Positions 31,729 through 41,060 of a stretch of 64,000 nt of DNA are shown piece by piece. The stretch's first letter is position 1; each line of letters starts with the position of its first letter. The translations under genes were made by a program, and so were the position numbers. This DNA comes from Macrocystis pyrifera (Eukaryota; Sar; Phaeophyceae; Laminariales; Laminariaceae), in NCBI GenBank assembly GCA_031763025.1, contig JASSKH010000009.1, forward strand, positions 8,683,305-8,747,304, in the 5' to 3' direction. Under the pieces are notes generated by a model. The model searched no databases. It saw only the letters and a program-made list of their open reading frames with translations, and was not told the origin of the DNA.

Positions 31729-34430
31729 AGGTACGCCCCGGGGCCGCAGCCCTTCCGGGGAACCATTCAGACCTCAAACTCGTCCGGCTGGCACCGTGGC
31801 CCGTGCCACCCATTCGCCGTTCACTACAGGGACTTGGGTTGTCGAAGGCTACCCGCCCAAGCAACCAGGATCTGGGGGCGCTGGAGGAACAGCTAGTCGC
31901 CGTAGGGAATAGTCAGCAACTGTGGGTCCACGGTACAGTTTGGGACCCACGTCGGGTCGTGGGGCGGATCCCAGTAAGCGTTTTAATTGATACTGGAGCA
32001 GGCGGAGGTAACTATATATCGTTGGCTTTTTGGAAGAGCGTTCAGGCGTGGGGGGGAAGCGCCGTCGGCAGGAAGCTTAGTAGCAAGGGTCAAGGGGCCC
32101 TTTTAGCAGCGAACCCCGCTAACAGCGAGGTGCCGGGAATGACCAATCTGGGCTCCACAGTGCTGCCCATCGTGTTTCCCCCCGAGGACTGCGTGCGAAA
32201 CGTCCCGGTACGGGTAGTGCAAGATCTTCCGTACGGATTTATATTGGGAGCCAGCTTCTTTCGTGCCAACAGGAGCGTCATCTCCCTCAACAAAAGCAAG
32301 GGGTTCCAACCCTCGCCCGGTGCGCCATGGGTTCCTTTCCAGTCGCGGAGCGCAGGAGGTAAGCGCGCAAAAGAGGCGTACGGCGCGGTAAGGCCTCCGC
32401 ACACCGCCCGGGCCCCACTGCCCGGTGTTCTTTCGGATCTCCCACCGCTACCGAGCTGCGCTATGGGCCAGGCAGCGTGGGAAGATGACGGCACGTTACA
32501 GTGGGAACTCCGCCTGGTGAACCCGGCGGAAGTAGGAGGCTTCGTAGGAATAGCAGTCGAGGCATACGTACATGGTCCACAGCCTAGTGAAACACAACTG
32601 GTGATGATTCAGCCCTCTGAGAAGTACGACACAGATAGTGGGGCAGTGATAGGCTTAGCACGAGGGGTGCAATGGTGGGAGCCTGGCACCCCACTGTATT
32701 GCAAGGTGGTCAACACGGGTCCCGCTCCAGGAATCGTCCGGAACGGGCACCCCGTCGCCAAGGTAATCGCCCTCAACGTGCGAGATGTCGACAGGTTTAG
32801 AGCGCTTTTCATCCACCCTGCCCCCATCGCCCCGCCCTTGACGCAGCCCGACAAACCCTCGCCGCTAGAAGCCGATCATAACCCATCGGCGCCAAAGGGA
32901 GTCGCACTCTCGGATGCTAACATAGGCCAGCTCAGCGAAAGGCAAAAAAGACAGCTGTTACACACCCTCGGTCCGAAGAATGTGGCTGGCCTGTTCCCGG
33001 AGGACCCGAAGCGCGTGAGGCCTTGCACAATAAGAGAATTGCGAATACCTTTGATCGATGAACACACCCCGCCGGTCGCAGTTAAACAGCAACGCTTTTC
33101 CCCGGAGCAGGCAGACGCTATCCAGAGAGAGGTAGAACTGTTAGCGAAGAGAGACATCATCCGCAAGTCGACTTCCGCTTGGGCAGCCAGGTGCGTAACC
33201 GTGCCTAAGAAAGACGGCACGCTGCGTCTGTGCCAGGACTATCGCGCACTAAACAACCTCATGAAGACAGATAGCCGGGGGCTCGGGGACATGCAAGGTA
33301 TTTTCCAACGATGTCAGGGTTGCGCATGGTTCACCTCCATCGACCTAGCCCCCGGATTTTTCCATCTACCCATTGCAGAAGAAGATCGGCACAAAACCGC
33401 TTTTCGCGACGCATACGGTCAACTTTGGGAATACATGAGATGTGGGTTTGGGCTCAAAATCCTGCCGCCAGCGTTTGCAAGTATGGTAGCGGAGCTGCTT
33501 AACGGGCTAAGGGGCAAAGGAGTGGAAAATTACTTGGACGATATCCTTATTTACAGCCAGGACTTTGACCAACACCTCATTCTGATCGACGCAGTCCTCA
33601 ACCGCCTGCAGTCCGCTGGACTGTCAGTGAATTTTGCTAAATCAAGATGGTGTTGCCCGAGTCTGGATTTCGTAGGGATGGTAGTGGACAGACAGGGGGT
33701 TAGACCGTCGGAGTCGAAAGTGGCGGCCGTAGCTGAGCTACCTCCGCCGTCAACGGTGGAGGAACTCAGAGCATTTCTAGGTATGACGGGCTACTTGCGG
33801 CAGTTCGTAGAGCGGTACAGTATTCTAGCTGCGCCGCTCACAGATATCCTTCGAGACAAAGCCTTTACGACCGAACGCGCGCGACGCCTCCGTATCCCAT
33901 GGGCAGAACAACAACAGAATGCGTTCTTGGCGCTGAAGGCGGCCCTCACATCATTTCCTATTCTAATTTTCCCTTCCTGGGACAGCTCATTCACGTTACA
34001 TACAGACGCCAGTGAGACAGGGGCAGGTGCAGCGCTAACGCAAGTGCATGATGGGAAGGAATGTGTGGTCGCATACGCCAGCCATCGGTGGTCTCGTACG
34101 GACGCGCGTCGTGGAGCTACCGCAAGGGAATGCATGGTGGTTTTATGGGCAGTTGTCCACTTTCGACCTTTTTTGGCGGGTAGAAGGTTCACTTTGGTCA
34201 CAGACTGCTCCGCGTTGCTGTGGCTATTCCGTAGCCGGGACCTGGACCCCAAGCTTTACAGATGGGCGCTCCGGCTAACGGAATTCGACATAGTCATGAA
34301 GTGGAGGGCAGGAACGTCACACCAGCTGCCTGACGCTCTATCCCGCTTGCTACGCCCGGGGCAACAAGCGCCTCGATCGACGACTCATTCCCGGACGACG
34401 CATCATCTAGCAAACCTACCGATTACGTAG
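31725..34430 (+). CDS. Element B Pol: protease, reverse transcriptase, RNase H
   Basis: 901 codons. Protease: VSVLIDTGAGGGNYIS near residue 85 (DTGA triad) and YGFILGASFF downstream. RT: CVTVPKKDGTLRLCQDYRALN, WFTSIDLAPGFFHLPI (first Asp), and ENYLDDILIYS (YLDD) near residue 600. RNase H: LHTDASETGAGAALTQ, RECMVVLWAV, LVTDCSALLWLF and HQLPDALSRL supply the D-E-D-D set. Lengths fit Ty3/gypsy Pol. The frame ends at 34430 and continues in another frame from about 34400, a single frameshift before integrase. It copies element RNA into DNA in virus-like particles. Confidence 0.9.
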   Translation: MKVRPGAAALPGNHSDLKLVRLAPWPVPPIRRSLQGLGLSKATRPSNQDLGALEEQLVAVGNSQQLWVHGTVWDPRRVVGRIPVSVLIDTGAGGGNYISLAFWKSVQAWGGSAVGRKLSSKGQGALLAANPANSEVPGMTNLGSTVLPIVFPPEDCVRNVPVRVVQDLPYGFILGASFFRANRSVISLNKSKGFQPSPGAPWVPFQSRSAGGKRAKEAYGAVRPPHTARAPLPGVLSDLPPLPSCAMGQAAWEDDGTLQWELRLVNPAEVGGFVGIAVEAYVHGPQPSETQLVMIQPSEKYDTDSGAVIGLARGVQWWEPGTPLYCKVVNTGPAPGIVRNGHPVAKVIALNVRDVDRFRALFIHPAPIAPPLTQPDKPSPLEADHNPSAPKGVALSDANIGQLSERQKRQLLHTLGPKNVAGLFPEDPKRVRPCTIRELRIPLIDEHTPPVAVKQQRFSPEQADAIQREVELLAKRDIIRKSTSAWAARCVTVPKKDGTLRLCQDYRALNNLMKTDSRGLGDMQGIFQRCQGCAWFTSIDLAPGFFHLPIAEEDRHKTAFRDAYGQLWEYMRCGFGLKILPPAFASMVAELLNGLRGKGVENYLDDILIYSQDFDQHLILIDAVLNRLQSAGLSVNFAKSRWCCPSLDFVGMVVDRQGVRPSESKVAAVAELPPPSTVEELRAFLGMTGYLRQFVERYSILAAPLTDILRDKAFTTERARRLRIPWAEQQQNAFLALKAALTSFPILIFPSWDSSFTLHTDASETGAGAALTQVHDGKECVVAYASHRWSRTDARRGATARECMVVLWAVVHFRPFLAGRRFTLVTDCSALLWLFRSRDLDPKLYRWALRLTEFDIVMKWRAGTSHQLPDALSRLLRPGQQAPRSTTHSRTTHHLANLPIT

Positions 34431-35740
34431 GGCCCAGGGGACCGGTCCTAGACGGACATCTGCTGAATGACCTAGAATCACTCGAAGAGGGACTGGTAGA
34501 CCCGGGTGGTAGCAGGGAACGGCATGTTGTCCGTAGAGCAAGGTCAACTAGTAAAAGGTTGCCATCCGCGCTTAGTGCAATCGTTGCTAGCATTCCGCGG
34601 ACCGTAGCCGTGCTCGAAGAACCACCCGACGAACCCGTCGACCTAACCTCGGAAGCACAGTTTGCCACCTTGCCGTTCCATGACCGGGTTGCCGCGATGC
34701 ATACAGACAGCTCCGGGCTGATAGTACGGCGATCCAGCCGCGCTCGTACTCCATCCGTGCGTCTAACTTCGTTTCCGGAAGCCCCCGCCCGCCCCCCTCG
34801 CCCTGCGAGCACCGTGCGTACGTCGTCAAACGCCCGATCACTGACAGGAGGCGAACCGGCCGTTCAGGCGGCAGAGCCCGGCTCCTTACAGGTTCCGAAA
34901 GACCCGCTACCACCGACGAAGGGCAACCTTCTGGCGCCTGACACCGTCGAGTGCAGTCTCCCAGCGGGGGGGGAGGGGGGGGCACGCCAAAAGGAACCAT
35001 TGGCGACAACGGCGATAGAGCGTGCCCTCCAGGCGCTGCAAGACGTGCCTCACCTGGTCAGGAGCCAGGCAGCGGACCCCTTCTTGACCAAGGTCAGGCG
35101 AGCACTATGTAGTCAAGGAGAAGTCGCCGGGCAGAACGAGTTGACAGATACGGATATCAACAGGTACTTTCTAGACGACCAGAGTCTCCTGTGGCTTGAG
35201 TTCGAACAGAGGGGAGCGTTGGTAAAGCGAACAGCTGTATTAGCCTTACCGAGTTGCCTTGTAGCGGACATGCTCGCCTTAGTGCACTGCCAACACGGTC
35301 ACCCCGGAATCGCAAGAACCCTCTCGTTGCTAAGGGACCGGTTTCACTGGCCAGGCATGTGTAGAGATACGCGAGAGTATGTTCTATCGTGTGGGTGTAG
35401 ACGCAGGAAGAGGTCGCGTAGTCAACAGGTGGCGATGCTTCCCGCCAGATTCCTGGAGCCATGGGAAGTGCTAGAGGTAGACCTACAGAAATTCCCCAAC
35501 ACGTCGGACGCGGGGAACGAGTACCTACTGCTCGTTGTAGACAGAGCATCTAGGTTCCCCTTCGCTTACCCACTACCGTCAAAAGAAGCACACGGATTAG
35601 CCCGTTTGCTCTTAGACCTTTGCTTGACATTTGGAGTGCCCTCATTTATTCGCGCAGACGGTGGGGGGGAATTCACAGCGGCAGTAGTGGGACACCTATG
35701 TCGATGGTTAAAAGTCCCCAATAGAGTTCGGACCAGCAGA
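34400..35740 (+). pseudogene. Element B Pol: linker and integrase N-terminal/core part
   Basis: The frame is open through DDSFPDDASSSKPTDYVG and a low-complexity linker, to the zinc region CQHGHPGIARTLSLLRDRFHWPGM with C-x-C (LSCGCRRRK) in place of the usual CxxC. Core: VLEVDLQKFP (first Asp) and IRADGGGEFTAA (second Asp). At about 35735 the frame is lost by one indel; the catalytic Glu (GGVERVGAW) lies in the next frame. A G-run interrupted by one A (34966-34981) lies in the linker. Confidence 0.8.
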
Positions 35741-35744
35741 CCAT

Positions 35745-36881
35745 CCCAGGGGGCAGGGAGGAGTGGAAAGAGTGGGAGCATGGATGCAAGACGTGCTATC
35801 CGAACTGTGTAAGGCCTGGCCAACGAGATGGGACGAGTACGTTGCCGCCGCTTGTTGGATCAAACGCACTACGCCAGACCCGGCACTACCCTCCGCCATG
35901 ACTCCCTTCCAGCTTCTGTTCGGTCGCAGCCCTCGCACAACCCTCGATATGCTGATCCCACAGATGGATGACACAGAAGCCACAGGCGGCCTCAGCAACT
36001 TCATCGAGAACCGCAGGCATAACATGCGGGAGGTAGCGGAGGCACTGCGAAAGATCCACGAAGATAAGGAAGCATCCCGTCCGCGCCACAATGCCAGGAT
36101 ATCACGGTCCTCCCCAAGTACAAATGTAGCGGAGGGAGACCTGGTCCTGGCACGGGAGAGCGACAGCTCGCTTTTCAGACAAGGTATGGGACCGAAGTTG
36201 GTACACGAAAAATGGACAGGTCCGTGGACCGTGACCAAGGTCGTGTTTAAGGGCCTTAGCGCTGTCATAGAGATAGAGGGGAGAAAGAAACGATCCCGTA
36301 CGGTCTCGGTAGCATCGCCCAAACCCTTCTACAGGCGGTCATCAGACTTGAGACACCCGATAGGGGACGAATTCGCACAAATAGCTTGGGGCGCTGACCT
36401 GGGGCTCAGAGAAGACTCGGTCGCCGCGGCCCCGATGTATACTCTAATAGACCGCAGGGAGGTGGTGAGTAAAACAGGGACAGCCCGTTGGGAATATCGG
36501 GGAAGATACCTAGACGGGGTCTCCTCGGACTGGGTCACGGAGACAGAATCCCTAGACAGTTTTACCCCTTTGCAGCTAGACACCTTTCACGCCCTGTGGA
36601 ACTTGAACCCCCCCGACGCGGAGAAAACTCAGACGACCGCTCGCCCGAAGAAGCGTACGCTCCTCAGTAGAAGCGAAGCGTTAACCCTATATCCGATAGG
36701 AACGACAGTGACCAGATCCCACGCGGCAAACGATAAGCAGGCGGACCGAGTAGGACAGGTTTATGACTTTTGCTCGCCCTACTGGCGCGTCAGGTTCCCG
36801 GACAATGACTGGGAGGAACTGACGGTCTCGGAAATGAGGAAGGGGGTAAAGCGAAGAGTTGAGGCAGACAAGTTGGACTAG
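35745..36881 (+). CDS. Element B integrase C-terminal part
   Basis: 372 codons from MERVGAW, whose E-R is the catalytic Glu block of the DDE core. It then has PFQLLFGRSPRTTLD, typical of gypsy integrases, and an SH3-like end (AEGDLVLARES...EKWTGPWTVTKVV). The tail includes EYRGRYLDGVSSDWVTE and SPYWRVRFPDNDWEEL, a possible chromodomain-like or host-factor domain, not identified. Together with the previous frame it would make one polyprotein. Confidence 0.8.
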   Translation, partial: PRGQGGVERVGAWMQDVLSELCKAWPTRWDEYVAAACWIKRTTPDPALPSAMTPFQLLFGRSPRTTLDMLIPQMDDTEATGGLSNFIENRRHNMREVAEALRKIHEDKEASRPRHNARISRSSPSTNVAEGDLVLARESDSSLFRQGMGPKLVHEKWTGPWTVTKVVFKGLSAVIEIEGRKKRSRTVSVASPKPFYRRSSDLRHPIGDEFAQIAWGADLGLREDSVAAAPMYTLIDRREVVSKTGTARWEYRGRYLDGVSSDWVTETESLDSFTPLQLDTFHALWNLNPPDAEKTQTTARPKKRTLLSRSEALTLYPIGTTVTRSHAANDKQADRVGQVYDFCSPYWRVRFPDNDWEELTVSEMRKGVKRRVEADKLD

Positions 36882-37090
36882 CCCAAAGAGTAAGGCCCCG
36901 TTGTCGTGACAGGAGCCGCGGTGCATTCTATACAGCAGGAATAGATAGTCAGTTTCGGTTAGAAAGTGGAGTATAAAAAAAAAACCTGGTTGGTAACTTA
37001 ACTCAGTATTTACGGACCAAGGTTTTCCCTATACGAAGCTCTAGCGTACGTACCGCCCGTCTTGCCGCGTTGTTGGCTTGCACCACCAAG
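36882..37090. other. 3' untranslated part of element B
   Basis: Non-coding sequence between the pol stop and the polypurine tract, with a short A-run near 36976. Confidence 0.5.
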
Positions 37091-37100
37091 CTGGGGGGGA
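37091..37100 (+). other. Polypurine tract of element B
   Basis: CTGGGGGGGA lies directly before TGTTACAGCGG of the 3' LTR, the position and composition expected for the plus-strand primer. Confidence 0.75.
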
Positions 37101-37664
37101 TGTTACAGCGGTTCGGTGCAACAGGGCATTGCTAAGGTAGCCGTCGAGAGGCCCGATAGACAATGGATTGATGCCGAACGAGGAGGGTTGCCTTGAAGAG
37201 GATTGCCAGGGAGGCTGACATGAGGAGCAAAGACAGGTTCCATGCCGAGCTGTCAGTCGACCTAACAAAAAGGGGACGATGATGAGAAATGCCCAGGGAA
37301 ACACGCCTCCAGGAAGTCAAACCTCAGACAGAAAGGAGCGCGGATGTACACACAAGTTTTTCCCAGGCCAAGAGCAATCCAAATACTCTGAGACCCACCT
37401 AACGTCCTCAACACCGGGCCTGTCAATCAACGAAAGCGAGCGAAGGAGCCAGCATGGATCGGCAGCACTACAACCAGCACGTTGGAGCCAACATGCCCGC
37501 AGGTCAGAACAGTTCCATAGAGGTGCGATTTGTGGTGAACTCAAGCGAAGAATGGACCCCAGGAGGTCGCTAGTGGCTATGAGACAGGTTACTACCACGA
37601 GGGGTATCGAGCTGCCTCCTAGCCAGCAAGAGAGGACCCCTGCGCAGAGAACGCATTTGAAACA
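37101..37664 (+). repeat. 3' LTR of element B
   Basis: 564 bases, TGTTACAGCGGTTCGG to TTTGAAACA. The start matches the 16-base 5' LTR remnant at 31569-31584. Confidence 0.75.
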
Positions 37665-38158
37665 GCCCCTGCTTTCGTAGAACCACAAAGGTCCCAAGTG
37701 ATGTAGTAGCTTTGACCCGCTACCGAGGGCTGCACTTTTACTTTCTTATATTTAGGGCAAGGAGAGAGCCCTCCACGTTGGGTTAGCAGAGTGGAGAAGA
37801 GAGAGATCGAGAGAGTAAAGTTCGGACGGGCAAACAAGGCCCGACTCGACTTCAAGGAGGCTCGGGTTGTCAAGCCGAGTTCTCCGGGTTCTCGGAAAGA
37901 TTCTCAGATGTGATAACACTTCTGGTGTATCTTCCATGGGAACATGTGCGACGACCATTCTACGAACCTTTCCCAAAACCTGTCCTCCACATATACCCAG
38001 ATCATTTACAGGTACTAACCCTGCGCAGAGTACATGATACGCTAGTCTACTCGGCGCGGGGGGAAATACCAGACGAGACCTCCTGCCCGCCGCAGGAGGC
38101 CTCATCCAATACAACACTTACATTAAATGATCCACGTTAGAGAGACAGAATACAACAG
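37665..38158 (-). repeat. LTR A, minus arm, nearly complete
   Basis: Read on the minus strand it begins TGTTGTATTCTGTCTC and ends at the element B target site. It matches LTR A at 26551-26870 in its last ~320 bases and the fragment at 26293-26358 in its first 65. It contains CCTAAATATAAGAAAG, a possible TATA element for element A. Confidence 0.8.
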
Positions 38159-38868
38159 GAAAGTTTTGCTAATGATGTCTCCTTGCTGATCGTCGGGGGC
38201 GGGAGTACAATGGGTATTATTATTTATGCGAATACATATACTAGCATGTATGTATGTAGTGTTATTGGGTGCTTGGTGGGGGCAGTGTAAGGTGGTACGT
38301 TGTTGTCACATTAACTCATCGCCACCATGCAGTCCGCGGTCGCAGGACAGACTCCAATAACTCTGGAATGGATGACTAATACTACATCAGGCACATCCCA
38401 CGAAGGAGGAAAAAATTAGCAAAACGAAAAAAAAACGGAAAAAATAACTCACACACATGTAATAACCGCAACAAATCGTGTACCTCAGACAAAAAAGCAA
38501 ACACAAACGATGAGTCGCATGCTACGATAGGCGTGCACCTACTTTTGCCTCCTGAGGCTCTCCTCGCTTGAGGAGCTATATGACCTGAAATTTAGAAATA
38601 CGTACAGAATTATTCACACTTAGAACCATACCATCCTAAGAAAGCAGTAACACTCATTGACAGTCAATCTATAGATATTTGTGAAATGAAAAGGTTTCAA
38701 CATGTCGCAACATCATATCATTATACCTTGTTCGGGTTATATAGTATCAGTGCGCAGAATGATTATTTAAAATTATCCTGTTGACCCGGGCAGCATCCAA
38801 GGGAGCCGCTGGCCTATATCTTTGACAAGGAATTACATATAGAATACGCGCGTTCGGTTTATCACAAT
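38159..38868. other. Mostly unannotated; partial F2 sequence at 38514-38590
   Basis: CGCATGCTACGATAGGCG...GCACCTACTTTTGCC and CTCGCTTGAGGAGC resemble F2 element ends with the centre deleted. The rest is AT-rich without genes. Confidence 0.45.
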
Positions 38869-39106
38869 ACTTGTAAAATTCGGTAAAAATGGAATATAGA
38901 CGAGGCGTATTACGCAGCTTGCAAAGTTGAGTATCAACTAATTAACCAGTCGAACTCACAGCTGACGTATTTCAAAATTTATAAAATACTTGTAAAATTC
39001 GGTAAAAATGGAATATAGACGAGACGTATTACGTAGCTTGCAAAGTTGAGTATCAACTATTTAATCAGTCGAACTCACAGCTGACGTATTTCAAAAATTA
39101 TAAAAT
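38869..39106. repeat. Two tandem 119-base units
   Basis: ACTTGTAAAATTCGGTAAAAATGG...GCTTGCAAAGTTGAGTATC...TTATAAAAT is repeated at 38988-39106 with few changes. Part of the unit is inserted, inverted, in the LINE at 1566-1653, so it is mobile or was carried by a mobile element. Confidence 0.85.
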
Positions 39107-39144
39107 ACGTACACATGAGAAATCCCGATGAACAATACTATGCG

Positions 39145-39253
39145 CTATTTTGGGGAGAAATAGTAATCAGGACCGAATATGCCCAGTAAAAAGACTGTAT
39201 TATATAGGTTTTGTGTGTGTATTGGGTCCTCATTACTATGGTCAGCCGTAATA
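39145..39253. mobile_element. F1 hairpin element, diverged copy 8
   Basis: AAATAGTAATCAGGACCGAATAT, a central ATATAGGTTTTGTGTGTGTATTG and an end CATTACTATGG...CCGTAATA match the F1 layout. The left terminus is eroded. It lies 9 bases from gypsy element 2. Confidence 0.65.
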
Positions 39254-39262
39254 GGTGCATAC

Positions 39263-39989
39263 TGTGGTGTGTGAGAGCAGTACGGATTCCAAGGGATGAT
39301 CCACAGAAGAGGTGTGACACAGGTGTCTGTGCTTGGTCAAACTCAGACTTAGTTCTTATTGGCGTTCTCTCATTTTATTGATGCGAGGCTTGCTCGAGGG
39401 GGCAAGTGAGAAGAGTGAGAAGGGAGGGGGGGGGAAGCAGATGCTTTTTGAATCCAGAAGTATCATCTCGCTTCAACCGGCTATAACCTACTGGCAAGAG
39501 TGCAAGCGTCACTCTCAACTTCAATAGTACAACACCCCGTAAGGGAGCATGTGTTACCCTCAACTCCAATAGTACAACACCCCGTAAGGGTGCATGCGTT
39601 ACTCTCAACTTCAATAGTACAACACCCCGTAAAACCCGACGTATGGACGTACCACGTGCGTACATCTCTGTCACCTCAGCTACTTAGATGCTAGTCTGCG
39701 TATCCTTTCCGCAAATACAAATACCTTATCCTAGACGGTAAACGGAATACGTGTACGGAGGAATACTAACCTGCGCACCGGTACTACAAATACAAGATAT
39801 CTTATTCCGTATTCCTAGACGGTAAACGGGATACGTGTACGGAGGAATACTAACCTACGCACCGGTATTACAAATACAAGATATCTTATTCCATACGGTA
39901 AAAGGAGTAAGATCCAATTACTAGAATAATATCTAACGGTCCCTACTGGTGGTTGGTCTATATACTGTAAACCAGGGTACTCTATCACA
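39263..39989 (-). repeat. 3' LTR of gypsy element 2 (left end)
   Basis: On the plus strand TGTGGTGTGTGAGAGCAG to CTCTATCACA. It contains three copies of a 45-base unit (core CTCAACTTCAATAGTACAAC, 39500-39640) and two copies of an ~84-base unit (core GACGGTAAACGGGATACGTG), against two and one in the other LTR. So the LTRs differ by tandem-copy number. Confidence 0.85.
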
Positions 39990-40008
39990 TTAGCCCACCC
40001 TGAATAGC
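39990..40008 (-). other. Polypurine tract of gypsy element 2
   Basis: On the minus strand CTATTCAGGGTGGGCTAA precedes the 3' LTR, identical to the tract of element 1. Confidence 0.65.
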
Positions 40009-41060
40009 CGTAGATGCAGATCCCACGACGATACAGAGTCAGTGAAAATATATCGGTAAAAGGTAGTGCGTATTCAATTGAGTATACGCAAGGAAGGAGA
40101 AAAGGTTGGATAAAATTGAGGGTGTTCGACGAATTATGTTAGTTTTTTCATCTTGAATGAATAACGCCCTGCACATTGTCAGAAGGCAAATAATAAAAAA
40201 TAAAAAAAATACAGAGATGGCTACTTAGACATTAGAAACTCGGAAGAGGGGGTCGAAGATACTACTATAAAAAACAAACGACAACTCAATGAGACCATAG
40301 ACCAACCACCACCTCGTAAATAAGGCTAAGACGCCTCTGGTAGGCAGCATTCGTGCTACAGAAGGAAAACGTGAAGGAAACGAAAGAGCAACGACAGAAA
40401 AGGATGTCGGCCGGGGTAGAATACGAGAAACACGAAGGGGCGGCCGGCTACTGTAGGCCCGATAAAAGAAAAGGTCGCGGCTATCCGCGTTGTAGGCCTA
40501 TGAGAAAGGCGGGAGAGACGGAGCAAGGTAAGGCACGAACTAGGAAGCTAATGGAAAAGCCGGCAATAGACTTGATGTAGGACGAAGTCCACATGAAGCT
40601 AGAGCGAGAAGGATACAACAAGGTCCCTAGGTGTTTTAAATCAAAACAAAAAACGAAGAAAAGGAACAAAGAAGAAAGGAAAGAATGAAAAGAAAAAGAA
40701 CGAGAGACAAGAAGGAAGGAAAAAGAAGAAAGAAGAAAAAGAAGAAAGACCAGAAGACTGAAAGACCACTCCTAAGGAAAGGCAAAAAGGAGGTGCAACG
40801 GAAAGGTAGACCCTGGAGGTACAGTGACACTTTTTGTTGCGAATTGCGTCCTAGTGAAGCAAACGGAACGTGGGGTGCTAGATGGAATCAACACACAAGG
40901 CGAACGCGTGTCCCAGACAGCGAACGCACAGAACATCCCGACCCGAAACTAGTATACAACAGTCTAACGCATCCGCCGACCATCAGCTACTGTTAACTGG
41001 TCGAGCGGACGAGTGGTGGTGGGGGGGTGCGTTGGCATTACGTAATACACCGCGTGCTAG
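40009..41060. other. Non-coding 3' internal region of gypsy element 2
   Basis: Lies between the polypurine tract and the chromodomain end. A purine-rich AAGAAAGAAG stretch at 40640-40790 gives only low-complexity frames. Confidence 0.5.

Larger units (their letters stand above)
31569..37664 (+). mobile_element. Ty3/gypsy element B, nested in element A
   Basis: Starts TGTTACAGCGGTTCGG and ends TTTGAAACA, with GCCCC on both sides (31564-31568 and 37665-37669), a 5-base target duplication typical of Ty3/gypsy integration. Removing it restores the LTR A / primer-site junction seen in the plus arm of A (CTAC-AAAG-AGGGGCA-CA). The 3' LTR (37101-37664) is complete; only the first 16 bases of the 5' LTR remain, so a deletion removed most of the 5' LTR and gag. 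Pol is nearly intact. Confidence 0.85.
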
